Shown here: positions 9,200 to 21,949 of the stretch, piece by piece
How positions within the stretch are numbered: the stretch's first letter is position 1
Layout of the letters: each line of letters begins with the position of its first letter
Assembly: GCA_018398575.1 (NCBI GenBank)
Contig: JAGTXZ010000011.1
Span: forward strand, 1,860,001-1,924,000
From: Ampelomyces quisqualis
Lineage: Eukaryota > Ascomycota > Dothideomycetes > Pleosporales > Phaeosphaeriaceae
Length of the DNA: 64,000 bases
Direction of reading: 5' to 3'
Notes under the pieces: generated by a model
The model's database searches: none
What the model was told of the DNA's origin: nothing
What the model saw: only the letters and a program-made list of their open reading frames with translations
Translations under genes and position numbers: made by a program

Positions 9200-12164
9200 T
9201 ACTACTAGTAGTAAGATAACTAAACTAGATCTCTTTAACAAAGATTAAAACTAACTTAATTTATAGCTTTTCTAGTAGAAAATCTACTTCTATATAAAGA
9301 ATAATATATAGAAAAAAGATAAGGCTACACTTATAGTTAGCTATATACTTAGTAAAGTATAGTAATAGGTTACGCTTAAGCTAAAAAGCTACTTTAACAA
9401 AACTAGTATAATAGTAAATACTTTTAAAGACTTTACTATGTTTAAGGAAGAACTTTGTAAAGACTTTACTATTTCTAAAGAACTAGTTATTACTAAAGGT
9501 AAGATTAAACTGCCTGAAGTAAATAGGCCTTAGAGGTAATTATACTAAGCTGTTCTAATACTACTCTATTTAAATAGAGTAAAATAATAAAGCTCTTATA
9601 TAAATATTTATATAAAAACTTAGAGTAATAATTAGGATTAAACTTATATACTTAGGCGCTACTTTTAAAAACCTTAGAAGCCTTATTAAAGAGGCTATTT
9701 ATATTAATACTAATCTTATAGAATTCTATTTAGAGTCTAGAGGAACTAAAGCTTCCTTTTAGTTTTCTAGAACCTAGAGAAACTACTAATCTAACAATTA
9801 ATAAGTACGTAGAAATTCCTATCTCTATATTTCTAGACACTATAGATCTAATAAACTAGAATTAATATATTTTAATAATATTAAGTAAGGTAAGCTACGT
9901 AGTAACTTTACTACTAAATACTATAGAAAAGAAAAGCTTAATAATAGTAAGAAGACTATTATATACTATAACTATAATAAACCTAGATACTTTATAGCTA
10001 GATACTATTAACCTAAAAAGAATATAGTATCCTAGTATATTAATATAGTTAAGCCTAAGAAACTTAATAAAGAGGAGAAATAGTAGGTTATTAAGACCTC
10101 TAGACTTATATAGCCTTAGGAAAAGGTAGTCTAAGAATATATCTTAGAACAAGACCTATAGTAATATAAACTAGTTATCTATATCTTATTCTCTTACCTA
10201 AGAGAGAAAGCCTTTACTATATAGAATTAAAATAGGCCTAGTAAAATACTTAACTCTCTAATATACTACTAAGATAATAGTAATAGAGTATACTATACTT
10301 TACCTAACAGCCTAGTATAAGGCTATAGATAAGCTACTAGAGGTTAGAGAAAAAGAGCGTTAACTTCTAAGAAAGAAAAGTTAAGATTTAACTAAGAATA
10401 GACAAGTAATACTATATATATAAATAATAAATGGAATATTACTCTATATAAAGAAGACGCTATTAGTAGCGCAAAATAGGTGTATAGAATAATAAGTACT
10501 CTTAAGTATAAAAACTAAGTTAAAAAATCTAAACGCTAATAGGCTATTAGCTAAAAAGAGTACTTTAGAAAAGCCTATAGTAAGATACTAAAGATCTAAT
10601 AGTATAAATATACTCTAGATCTAAGAAAATTAATATATTTATAATTATCCTAGACTATATATATATAGAAAATACGTATAAGGTCTACTATAGTAAGAAA
10701 TATAGAGTAAGCTAGTATCTATAACTAGTAAGAGAATATAAGTAGACAGTAAGTAACTATATATACTACCTATACTAGAAATACCTCTAGAGTAAACAAT
10801 ATAGTAGATACTTTCTAGAAATTAATAATACCTAATTATACGTAAACTAGATACCTATTAATAGATACTATACTAGTAACAACTAGTATACTTACTTAAA
10901 TTTAATTTAAAATTATTTTATAAAAGATAAGTACTTCTACAGATTTAACAAAAACAAGTCTTTTTTAGAACTAGATCTACTAGCTATAATAAAATTAATA
11001 CAGCCTCTTTTAACAAACTTCTAGTAGTTATTAAAGAAAAGCTAATAAAGGTATTAATAAATTTAGAGTTCTTAATAAACCTTATTTCTTAAAACGTAGT
11101 ATATTAAGCTAGTCTTACTACTATACTTAAGAAAAACCTTACAATTATCTATGTTATAAGTAGAGAAAGAATACCTAGATAACTAATTATTATATATAAG
11201 ATAATACTAAAAGTCTTTATTAGTAGATACTATATAGAGATATCTCTAGACGTTATTTACTTAGCTAGCAAGAATATTATATTTAGACTTTTCTAATTAT
11301 AAGAAAACAATCTATAAGTAAATTAGAAAACTAAAACTATCTTATTTAATAGTTATAAAAATAAATATAAGTCTTACTCTATATACAGGTAAAGTCTTAT
11401 AGTAGAAGAAAAGATAGTATGTAATACTACCTACTAGACTAGCTATAAGAGATAATAAGTAGTTAACTTAGTAGCTAAAATAAAGAAAGCTATATAAGTT
11501 TTAAAGAAAAAGACGTTCTTCTACAGATGCTAAAGACTTACTATAGATAGAAGTGTATATTTAAAAAACTAACAAGTATAAGTACTCTACTAGAATATTA
11601 ACTCTAAGATTATAAGACTAACTTAAAAGAAGATAAGACGCTACCTTTCTTACTAATATATAGACTATTAGAACTTTTATTAAAAGTAGTTAAAAAGTAT
11701 ATTAATAAGAACTTAGCTAAAGAATATATATAAGAATCTAACTTACTAGTAAAATTTTTAATCTTCTTTACACTAAAGAAGAATAGAACTTTATAACTTT
11801 GCGCTAACTATTATAAACTTAACGCTATTACGCAAAAGAACTACTACCTACTATCTAATATTTTTAAGCTATAAGATTAACTCTTTAGAGCTAAGATATT
11901 TACTTTACTAGACCTATAAGAAAGCTACTACTAGATACGTATTAAGAAAGAGTATAAGTAAAAGACTATATTCTAAATATAATATAGCTAGTATAAGTAT
12001 ATAGTAATAGTCTTTAGATTAACTAATAGAATAGTAACCTTCTAATCCTTTATTAATAATATGCTAAGAAAGTACCTAGATTTCTTTATTCTTACTATAA
12101 GAGGTTTATATAGAAAAAAGTTATAAGGCTATAATAGTAGTATAGAAAGAAGTAAGTTAATTTC
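9200..12164 (+). mobile_element. Gypsy-1: RIP-killed Ty3/Gypsy fragment (gag, protease, RT)
   Basis: Plus-strand frames with only TAA/TAG interruptions give, in order, a gag-like region (~9,230-9,950), a CCHC-type knuckle remnant (9,964-10,020), a retropepsin-like region (~11,040-11,340) and a reverse transcriptase (~11,690-12,100). The RT shows LCANYYKLNAIT, AKIFTLLDLQESYYQIRI, FRLTNRIVTFQSFINNML and RKYLDFFI, clear counterparts of Ty3/Gypsy motifs. The frame ends before the YxDD box, and the LTR of Gypsy-2 begins at 12,165, so the rest was lost or displaced. No flanking LTR of its own was found. Confidence 0.85.
9964..10020 (+). pseudogene. gag zinc knuckle with all four ligands mutated to Tyr
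   Basis: The frame reads YYNYNKPRYFIARYYQPKK. Aligned to the C-x2-C-x4-H-x4-C knuckle of retroviral nucleocapsids, the ligand codons at 9964, 9973, 9988 and 10003 are all Tyr: TGC/TGT became TAC/TAT and CAC became TAC. These are the changes RIP makes. Confidence 0.85.
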
Positions 12165-12848
12165 TGTTCTACTAATTTAGGTAGAACTACTGTTTTTGTA
12201 GATATATATAAATATATTTCCTTTTCTAAAATATACTAGAGTAGCGCTAGCGTAGCGCTGTTAAGGCGCTAGAGTAGCTTAACATACCTTATATATAAAG
12301 AAGCTAGAGCTATACTATAAGAGCGCGCGCGCTATAGGTAAGCTAATAGCTTTTTATTATAATATCTTTATAATTAACCTTTCTTTTCTAAGGTTACTAT
12401 TCTAGCAATTTCTATAATATTAGATATTATTAGTATATACCTAGAGTTGTTGTAAAACTCTCTCTCTTCTAAGCTCTACTTCTCTTTCTTCTTTTACTAA
12501 GAAAAAGAGTAAGGCTAAGGCTAAGGCTAAGGCTAAAGCTAAGCCTAAGGCTCTTAGAAAGCGCCTAGCTAAGTTCTAACTACCTAAAGAGCTAGCCTTT
12601 AAGCGCTCTACTACTAAGAGTAAGCTAAGGTACCTAAAGCGCGTTATAATAACACTAGTAACCTATAAGCTACTAGGTAATCTAAGTAAGGTTACTATAA
12701 AGAGACAGAAGAATAGAAAAAGAGATAAGAAGGTTAGTAGTAACAAATTTTCTGTTCCTAAGAATATAGATAATAAGAACTTTTTAGAGTAAGCTAGTAT
12801 TTATACCTAGTTACACTACTTAGGCGCTAGCGTTGCGTTAGTAGAACA
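12165..12848 (-). repeat. candidate 3' LTR of Gypsy-2 (684 bp)
   Basis: The segment begins TGTTCTACTAA and ends TTAGTAGAACA, a perfect 11-bp inverted terminal repeat with the TG..CA ends of LTRs. On the minus strand it is preceded directly by a long polypurine tract (12,849-12,905 in reverse), as a 3' LTR should be. It contains a TAAGGC hexanucleotide run near 12,509-12,550 and GC-rich palindromes near 12,240-12,330. No matching target duplication was seen. Confidence 0.65.
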
Positions 12849-12905
12849 CCTAGTTTTTTTCTTCTTTATTTTTCCTTTTGTTTTTTCCTTTCTTTTTTTC
12901 TTTAT
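12849..12905 (-). promoter_or_regulatory. polypurine tract of Gypsy-2
   Basis: On + this is an almost pure T/C run of ~55 bases; on the minus strand it is purine-rich and abuts the LTR start. In LTR elements this primes plus-strand DNA synthesis. Confidence 0.6.
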
Positions 12906-13695
12906 ATATTAATTTGTAATAATAATTATTCTTCTCTCTAGTTATACGTCTCTATAGGTAATTAGTTTCTATTCTTTTTATTAACCTACTTATTATATTC
13001 TAGCAGCTAGCCTATCTATTTAACTAGGTAATTTACTAAACGCCTGTTACACCTTCTTACTAAAATAGCTTTAACCTTATAGCGCTGTTACAACTCTTTA
13101 CTATTATCTAGATTAATAGGCCTAGGTAAAGTAAACTCTTCTTTCTCTCTTAGTATAAACAGCTAGAGTAAGACTAAGAACGTATAAAATATAGAGTAGA
13201 TTTTTATGTATAATAGAAGTAAAATCTAAAAGCTTATAAGCTAATTTGCTTATTAACTAAGAAGGAGCCTATCTAGTATAGTAACAGCTTTCTGCTAGCG
13301 CTGCGCAGGCGTAGATACTTTATAGACAAGAGAATTATATCCTCTAGATTAAACTCTTAGAGCCTATATTTCTTGTTATAATATTACTTCTAATATTGTA
13401 GAGTCTTATACTAGTAATTAGCTAAAGTGTTCTAAGTTTGCATAAGCTTTTGCAACCTTTCTCTAACGCTAGAGACTTTAGTAAGCGCTATTAGCTTATA
13501 GTTAAGGCGCAGGTAAAACCTATATTAGGCAAAGAATAGAGATATTTTTAATATAGCCTACTTAGTATTATTATATACAAACTCTACTAGTAATAAGAAG
13601 TATACCTAATCCTCTTAATAGTTACTTACAAAAGCTTTTAGGTATTACTTAAAAGTTTAATTTTACTATTCTATTTACCTATTTGTTTATAAGTA
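12906..13695 (-). mobile_element. Gypsy-2: integrase C-terminus and chromodomain fragment
   Basis: Minus-strand frames from 13,695 downward read NKQVNRIVK, then YLKAFVSNY-EDQV, LLLVEFVYNNTKQA and FFAQYRFYLRLNY, matching the C-terminal part of a Gypsy integrase. A distal region (SRKLLLYQIGSFLV) and a chromodomain-like end (YKVKAILVRRCNRR, NYLVKQIG) follow, so it belonged to the chromovirus type. Stops in frame are TAA/TAG. The upstream part of integrase is cut at 13,696 by insertion of the 18.6-kb element. Confidence 0.8.
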
Positions 13696-15310
13696 CGTTA
13701 GAAAAAATTAAGATTTGTCTAGTTAGCCTAGTCGCAGCAACCTACAGCTGCCTAATAGTAATACTGTCTACTAGATAATTTACTAAAGTTACTCTACTTA
13801 CTTCTAGTTGCTAGTAACCTAATAGTAACCTAATAGTAAGTTACTTGTATTACCTATATTACTTATATTGCTAGTGTTACTAGTGTTGCTAGTGTTACTA
13901 GTATTACTAGATTTAACAGTTAAGAACTGTTAAGTACTATAGCACTAGCAGAACTATATACTGCAGCTAGCTACCTATATCTTTATACTCTTACAGCGTA
14001 AGCTAACTAAGCTAGTCCTTCTTGTTTAGTTATATAGGCTTTTTAATTAAATATAGTATAGTTAAATTACGCTTCTTTAAAAGAAGACTAGCCTAGACGC
14101 AGCTACTAGGCTTAACGTCTTATAGGGTATAGGTTAGTAGGTACATAACGCGCACTATATATAGATAGCTATAACTACTACTACTACTTATAGAGTAGTA
14201 ACTATCTTACTAGTTAGTTGTATTAGAATTATATGCTGTGTCTACTAGTACTACACTATCTGCTATAGTAGTCTATACTATTGCGTTATATTAAGGCTAA
14301 CCTAATAGTATCTATGCGTTATACTAGCAAAAGTATATTAAGTTATTATAATATTTACTACGCTTACTATTTACAACTACTTAATAATACTATATTTTTT
14401 CTTTGTACTGTTATACTAACTTATTACACTTATCTAGTTCTAGTTACTATTTCTCTTTAGTTAAAGCAATTACGTTAAGTATGTTACCTTTAATTAAAAT
14501 ATTATAAGCCTGCGTTAAAAATTCTTCTTATGTGTCTTCTGCTATAATACTCTAGCTACTTTTATAGTTCTTAAACTATAGCTATTTATCTACTTTATAA
14601 AGGTATTCTAGTGCAAGTTTATTTGCATGTCTATACTCTTTTAGCAAAATATCTTTTACTTTACTTAATACTTTACGTATACGTATATAGACAGTACTCT
14701 ATACAAGTTAATATATATTACATTATATTTAGACCTACTTATATTGTTAGTGTTCTTGTATAGGACTTTCTCTTCTTCTCTAATGTTTTTCTTTCTATTC
14801 TTTCTTATTAAGTAGTTTGCTTTCTCCTTCTTTTTATTATTATAATTGTCTATAAGCGTATTATAGCAATCTTACTCCTCTTTTATACAGTTAGCTAAGA
14901 TATTATTTACGTTATTATTATAGGTATCCTTTAGCACTAAAACGTTAACCTTATTATTCTTTTATTAGTTTATATATATAGTAATATCCTGTTATATATT
15001 ATCTTATATTAGAATTTATTAAATACTTTTAAAGTTCTTTTATTTTTTACAAATAGCATTAAAGTAGTTTGCTTTCTATTAGCTAGTACTATGTATAGAA
15101 CTTGTAAAATACCTTTTATAGTGTGTTTATAAAAGAGTATAGTTTTTCTAGTACTGTTATTATTAAATTCCTTTATTACGTTAAATATAACTAAGCCTAT
15201 TAGTACTACTATATTTGTACTTAGTTTATTAAACTTCTCTTAATTTCTAGTTATTGCAGTAATACTCTATTTCCTGTTATTTAACTTATTACACTTATCT
15301 AGTTCTAGTT
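13696..15310. mobile_element. 18.6-kb element, copy B, left part
   Basis: Bases 13,697 to ~15,286 match bases 15,312 to ~16,900 of copy A base for base apart from transitions. It starts GTTAGAAAAAATTAAG (A: GTTAGGAAAAATTAAG). It then repeats a ~25-bp piece of itself (compare 14,417-14,445 with 15,292-15,310) and is interrupted by copy A at 15,311. The left flank ends GTA, and the same three bases follow the right end of B at 51,060, a possible target duplication. Confidence 0.8.
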
Positions 15311-15496
15311 TGTTAGGAAAAATTAAGATTTGTCTAGTCGGCCTAGTCGCGGCGACCTGCAGCTGCCTAACAGCAATACTGTCTACTAGACAATTTACCA
15401 AAGTTACCCTACTTACTTCTAGTTACTAGCAACCTAACAGTAACCTAACAGTAAGTTACCTGTATTGCCTAAGTTGCTTGTATTACCTATATCGCC

Positions 15497-15531
15497 TGTG
15501 TTACTAGTGTTGCTAGTGTTGCTAGTGTTGC
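15497..15531 (+). repeat. left subterminal 9-bp repeats of element A
   Basis: About four copies of GTGTTGCTA-like 9-mers. The same 9-bp period and core recur in the same orientation near the right end. They may be transposase binding sites (inference). Confidence 0.7.
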
Positions 15532-15899
15532 CAGATTCAATAGTTAAGGACTGTTAAGTACTATAGCACTAGCAGAACTATATACTGCAGCCAGCTGCCT
15601 GTGTCTTTACACTCTTATAGCGTAGGCTAACTAAGCTAGTCTCTCTTGTTTAGTTATATAGGCTTTTTAATTAAATATAGTATAGACAAATTGCACTTCT
15701 TTAAAAGTAGGCTAGCCTAGACGCAGCTACCAGGCTTAACGTTCTGTAGGGCACGCGTTAGCAGGTACATAACGCGCTCTATGTATAGAAGGCTGTAACA
15801 GCTACTGCTACTTACAGAGTAGTAATTATCTTGCTAGTTAGTTGTGTTAGGATTAAGTACTATGTCTGCTAGTGCTGTACTATCTGCTACAGTAGTCTG

Positions 15900-17993
15900 C
15901 ACTATTACGTTATATTAAGGCTAACCTAACAGTATTTACGCGTTGTACTAGTAAAAGCATATTTAGTTCTTGTAACATTTGCGTTGCTTACTATTTACAA
16001 CTACTTAATAATACTCTATTTCTTCTTTATACTGTTACACTAACCTATTGCACTTGTTTAGTTCTAGTTACTATTCCTCTTTAGTTAAGGCAATTACGTT
16101 AAGTATATTGCCTTTAATTGCAATATTGTAGGCCTGCGTTACAAATTCTTTCTATGCGTCTTCTGCTACAATGCTCTAGCTACCTCTATAGTTCTTAAAC
16201 TATAGCTGTTTGTCTACCTTATAAAAGTATTCTAGTGCAAGTTTATCTACATGTTTGTACTCTTTTAGTAAAACATCTTTTACCTTACTTAATGCTTTAC
16301 GCACGTATATATAGACAGCATTCTATGCAAGTTATTATATGTTACATTACGTTTAGACTTACTTATATTATTAGTGTCTTTGTGTAGGACTTTTCCTCTC
16401 TTTCTAATATTCTTCTCTCTATTCTTTTCTATTAAGCAGTTTGCCTTCTTCTTCTTTTTGTTGTTATAATTGTCTATAAGCGCATTGTAGCAATCTTGCT
16501 CTTTTTCTGTGCAGTTAGCTAGAATATTATCTACGTTATTGTTATAGGTATCCTTTAGCACTAAAATGTTAGCCCTGTTGTTCTCTTGTTAGTTTATGTG
16601 TACAGTAATATCCTGTTGTATATTATTCTATATAAGAATCTGTTAAATACCTCTTAGGTTCTTCTATTTTTTGCAAATAGTATTAAAGTAGTCTGCTTTC
16701 TGTTAGCTAATGCTATGTGTAGAACTTGCAATATACTCTCTACAGTGTATCTATAAAAGGGTATAGTTTTCTTAGTACTGTTGTTATTAAATTCCCTTAT
16801 TGCGTTAAATATAACTAAGCCTATTAGTGCTACTATATTTGCACTTAGTTTATTAAACTTCTCTTAATTCCTAGTTATTGCAGCAATGCTCTATTTCCTG
16901 TTATTATAGAATAACTATACTATTACTACTACAAGACTAGGGTTTAGAAATCTAGCAGATTTAGGCTGTCTTTAGTTAGCTAGTATAGCTGTTTTAGAGG
17001 TGTACTTACGTTCTTTAGGTCTTATAGTAGGTAAACAAAGTCTTTAAGCAGTTTGCTAGGCTTAAGAACCTGTCTGTCTAGGTAGTTTAATATATAAGTA
17101 CTAGTAATTTCTAGTTGTCCTTGCCTTATTACGTAGGTCTGCAAGTTACTGCACATGTCTAGTATCTAGGTGCCTACTATTAGCTACTATCCTTAGTAGG
17201 CTGTAACAGTACCTATATAGCAGGCAGCTTCTTTGCATAGTGTTAAGCTAATGTGCAATTAAACTAATAACAGTAAAGTATTCTATACTTCTATCTAAGC
17301 GTTTAGTAGTATTTAGGCATATATATGCCTACGTGCATTAAGCTATAGCGTTATTACTGTACTGTATAGCGTCTTTCTATTGTTAGTAAGTAGTTGCGTT
17401 ACTAAGATAACTCTTGCCTTCTCTAGTGTAGTCTTATTTTCTAGTAATACACTTTCCTTTGCCTAGCGTTTTTCTTTCCTCTATAGTAGTAACCTAAATA
17501 GGTTTACACTAGATAAGAAGGGTTGCAACTCTGTAACAGTTAGAACTACTTAATTGTGCATAATAAGGTATCTTTCTACAATGTAACAGCTTTAAGTCTA
17601 ATAGCAGTTTTCTTTTAACTACTAATATTTTCTATGTGTTAGTCTTATAGGTTTTTAGTTTGTGTTAGCTTGTTGTGCTTATGCTACTGCTGCGTCTAGA
17701 TTTCTCTTGTTAACAAGCAAGTAAGGCTGCAGATCTAGAAGTATATAGTATTTAATCTCTAGGCTGTCTTGTTAGGTAACTTTTTAGTTAGGCTAGTGTA
17801 GTAGTTAGTTGTACTTTTGTTTTAATTCTAGAGTTAAGGCTTAAGAACAGTAGCGTTAGAGTCTAGACAGTTTTTAGTCTCTGCAGCGTCTTAGTTTTTA
17901 GTATATTAGTTCTGGAGTTATATCTCCTAGAAGCCTAACCTTTGCACTATTATCTGTTAGCGCTTGTTTTAGCGCTTGTTTAGACAGAGACAT
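15900..17993 (-). pseudogene. element gene L1, unknown protein, RIP-inactivated
   Basis: An ATG at 17,993 opens a frame reading MSLSKQALKQALTDNSAKVR, continuing LLGDITPELIY with TAA/TAG interruptions at likely Trp/Gln codons. Further down the minus strand (~16,560-15,950) a frame reads LAWNAVYIYVRKALSKVKDV, then LLKEYKHVDKLALEYFYKVD and AYNIAIKGNILNVIALTKEE, again with only TAA/TAG stops. At least one frame change separates the two parts. The content is Gln/Glu/Lys-rich and helical. I do not recognise the family. In copy B the start codon is ATA (35,119-35,121). The short open stretch at 16,289-16,561 is a different frame and not the real one. Confidence 0.5.
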
Positions 17994-18226
17994 AGTGTGC
18001 TGCTAATATTACTTAAATTTGCTGCTTAGTACAGAGTATATAGAGCAAGCGCTTACTCTTTAAATATTAGAGAACTATTAGCAAGGGTAGTAGAAGTAAG
18101 CAATATATGTAGCGTAACAGAGTTTTTACTTTGTAGGTATAAGTAGGGTTTTTGTAACACATATAGTCTAATATTGCCTTAAATTCTACTAGAGCGTAGC
18201 AGTTAAGCTATTTGATTAGATAGCCT

Positions 18227-18590
18227 CTTATCCTTAACTGCGTGCTAGCGTACACAATAGTTATCTACTGTTAGCACAAATAGTTGTGCGCGTAATACAG
18301 GCAATTAGCCCTTTCCTTGTCCTTAACTGCGTGCTAGCGTACATAACAGTTGTCTACTATTAGCATAAATAGTTATGCGCGCAATACAGGCAATTAGGTG
18401 CCTTCTTATCCTTAACTAAATGTTAGCGTACACAATAGTTATCTACTGTTAGCACAAATAGTAGTGCGCGCAATACAAGTAATTAGGTGCTCTCCTATCT
18501 TCTTGTTCTCTACTAAATGTTAGCGTACACAATAGTTATCTACTATTAGCATAAATAGTTATACGCGCAATATAGGCAATCTAGTAGCTC
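18227..18590 (+). repeat. 89-bp tandem array in copy A (4 units)
   Basis: Each unit carries the motif TTAGCGTACACAATAG and, further on, GCGCGCAATACAGGCAATTA. Unit spacings are 89, 89 and 107 bp, the last with an 18-bp insertion. Eighty-nine is not a multiple of three, so the array is unlikely to be coding. Confidence 0.9.
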
Positions 18591-19059
18591 TGCACGCAGA
18601 AAACTATTTACCTAGTAAGTTGTTAGTACAGATCTAGTATACTACTATGCTAGTTATATTTGTAGTTTAATTGTAAATAACGCCTAGTGTATCTTTAATG
18701 CAACTATCTCTTGTAATGCGCTGTGCTAGCGTGCCTTTATAGATATCTGTATTTGCGCCTATCTATCTCTCTTCTTTGTGTAGTAATATATGCTGTTGCA
18801 TTTACTTTTAAAGCCTAATTTGTGCTCTAATATCTGCACAAACAAATTGTAATTAAGGTTATTAATATACTTGTCTATTGCTAGCAGGTTGTAGTGTACA
18901 TGCAACAGCTAGTTTATCCTAATAAGAGTATACTTGTTTCTAGTTGTGTTTAACACTAATATAGTTGTTATGTTAGAGGTAATTTGTGTTATACTTAACT
19001 CTTTGTTAACTGTTTTTATTATCTTTTTACGTAAGTTTCTATTTAGCAAAGCTTACTCT

Positions 19060-20720
19060 TAATTGTTATTTAGTTTAGTTTTGTTTTGTTGCAAGTACAT
19101 CTGTTAGGCTACGTTGTAGTTATATTAGACAGCAAAGTGTATAATTATCTAGATAAGGCAACTATTAGCTGCGTTCTACAGTAGTCTATTCTGTTGTAAT
19201 GCAATTACCCTTGTAATTTGCTATAGGTGTTCTTTTACTGTAGTTGTCTGTAGAGAACAGCCTAGTATCTTCTGCCTTCTTATCTCTTGTTTTACGTTAG
19301 AGTATATTAAGTTATATTCTTCTACTATTAGTTGCATTATATTACATATGCTGTCTTTTAACAATTGTGTCTAGTATTACTATAGTAGTGCTATCCTCCT
19401 GTCTGCACTAACTAGTAATTCTAGGTAACTGTTGCAATATCTCTGTAATACTTGTATACGTAGATAAGAGTTGCTATTATTACATATTTGTAGTAGTGTA
19501 TAGTATATAGTAAGAAGGTTACGTTAGCAGCCTTGCGCTATAGTCCTGTGTTATAGCGCTTGTTATGTTAGCAGGTTTGCGTTCTATTAGGTAGGCTAAA
19601 GCAACAGTAGAGCTATTATTAGATATACAATTCTATTTACTATATCTAACGCTACATACTAGTTATCTTGCTACACTTACTTCTGTTTATAATTCTACAC
19701 TATACGTGTCTAGTCTTAATTAAACGTAAAAGAATACAGTCTATTATATTTGTCCTAATTAATGTAATTATTTATATAATAAGAAACAGAGACCTTATTG
19801 TTAAGTATAGGTAGATCCTTTAGTACTAAGTGCATAGGGCAAACAATAGTTATTATATTGTATACCTTAAATACTTATAATGTACGTTGCTTAGTCTTTA
19901 TACTGTATGTGCAGTAGCGCACGCTTAGCATTTCTATTGTATTATTAATTTAACTGTTGTTGTTAAACGCTATAACCTTGCAAAAGGCACTTGTATACTT
20001 ATATTTCTTTCTATCCTTGTCTTAGTGTTTGTTATTAATAAATGTAAGTATTAGGTGCACCTAAGCTGCAGCTCTACTATTTGCAACAGTTTAAGATAGT
20101 TGCGTATAGTTCTTATATTTAAACTCTTACACCTACACGTAATCTTTACGCTATTTTCTAGTCTTATACTAGTTAGGCGCGCATTGCATAATATCTTCTT
20201 TATAATATTTAAGGTTGTTATAGCGTTTGCTTAATAGCCTTAAGCATCTTATAGAGAAGTATATTTTTATATTTATTCTGTTTACCTAGTAAGAGTTAGA
20301 GTCCTGTCTATCTTTATTATATAGGGTAACAAGGCAGCTAGTTACCTTCTAATAGTAGTGTTAGACAAATACTGCAGCAGCATGTGTAAAGTCTAGCAAC
20401 GTAATATGTGTAGTAACCTTACTAAGAGGTAGTATAATAGAATTTAGTAACATGCCTAGTATAGACTATCTAAGTTATTTAAATAGTATTGCTGTTAACA
20501 CGCTTGTAGTAAAGGTGTGCTTACGCTAGTTAGTAGTAGTGCACTATTAACTTTAGTCTATAACTGTCTTATGTTTAAATACTATAAGCGCAAGCTGTCT
20601 AGAGTTATAGAAGCAGATCTGCGTAAGAAAATCTCTCTTGTTTATTATTAGGTAGAATTGTTTTACTATTGTAATATAGTAAGCCTTGCTATTTATTCTA
20701 GTGCATATACTATTAAGAGC
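19060..20720 (-). pseudogene. element gene L2, >500-codon unknown frame
   Basis: A single minus-strand frame of ~1.65 kb is interrupted only by TAA/TAG codons and reads, for example, KAYYITIVKQFYLIINKRDF, TLLDFTHAAAVFVQ, CAPNQYKTRKQRKDYVQV and CKVIAFNNNSQINNTIEML. The lack of TGA and of frame changes over this length is strong evidence for a former gene. I do not recognise the protein and give it no function. Copy B has a matching, more eroded region at ~36,100-37,800. Confidence 0.6.
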
Positions 20721-21949
20721 TCTATACATACAGATATTGTTAATAATATGGGTTAGCGCGTGCTATTTAGGGTAGTTAAAATCCTTTTCTTCTCTTTGCG
20801 TCTGTCTAAAAGGTTAAAACTCTTCTTTTAGAACATCTATTTGTTTAATAGCTAACAATATATACTCTAACGTATTTTTGTTATAACTCTTATATTATAA
20901 GAGTACTAGTAGATTGCACGCAGCCTAGATAAAATGCAACGCGTATAGTGCCTTAGTTGCTAGCAGAGGAGACACTACTGCTATAAATTAGTAAATTACT
21001 ACTTTTTATTCTGCGCTAGTCTACTGCAACACTTCTATAAAAGCCCTCTTGTTATTAAACTGTTTTAGTCTAGTATTATACTTAACCTAGCAAAACCTTT
21101 TATTTAACTAGGCACAGCTGTTATCTTCTACTACTAGAACTGCAGCACTATTCTAGCCCTTCTTTTGTCTAGAGTATATGTCTATTAGCATGTCTTTTAT
21201 AAATTCTAATATCTTTATAACTAACTCCTTAAGTAGTAGATATAATATATCTATAGCTAATAACTTATGTATATTAAAGTTGTAGTAATTCTAGCCAAAG
21301 TACTCTACTAGATAAACGTAATTCTTGTATCCTTTATTAAGACAACAACCCTATTACAGGCGTATATACTCTTCTATTTGCTACAGATATTTGTTGCACA
21401 AGTTCTCTTATTTGTCTAGTAGTACTGTGCATTAAGTACAGTGTCTGTTTTTCTTTACACCTATTAGTAGCACTTGCTTTTTATAGTTAGCTAGAATTGC
21501 ACAAATAGTTAGGTAACACTATTACGTCTGTTAGTTAGTACACTCTAGCTATATACTATATTTAGTAGCCTCTTTAAGTGCTGCAGTTGCCAGTTAGCGT
21601 CTATTCTTTATAGTAACCCTCTATTATTAACGCTGTAGTTAGTACTTACGCAACAACAGTTTGCCTATGTAGTAATAATACACTTTACTCTTTAGAATAG
21701 AATCTAAGAGCTTAGCTGTTAGGATAAATCTAGCTAGTAGTGTCCTAGGTGTTATTCTGCGTTGTTATGCCTTACAGTTAAGATTCCTAATAGTAACATA
21801 TATTAGCTATGCTGCTACATTGCCAGACATTATAGACAACTATATTTTGTCTACTGCTAGTATAACTAGCATAAGAGTTGCACTATCTAGCAAGTGCTAT
21901 TGTATTAACTACTACTAATCTCTTAAGTGTAGTTTATAATATACTCTTA

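Noticed and set aside
12440..12850. Lys/Ala-repeat (KAKAKA) basic protein frame on +
   Set aside because: It falls entirely inside the LTR of Gypsy-2 and arises from a TAAGGC hexanucleotide repeat; coding is not supported.
16289..16561. 90-aa open frame rich in Asn/Lys on the minus strand
   Set aside because: The flanking true frame of gene L1 is offset and gives a continuous protein-like reading with only TAA/TAG stops through the same bases; this frame does not continue.
18227..18590. 89-bp repeats as a CRISPR array
   Set aside because: The units are contiguous and nearly identical along their whole length, with no unique spacers, in a eukaryotic transposon.
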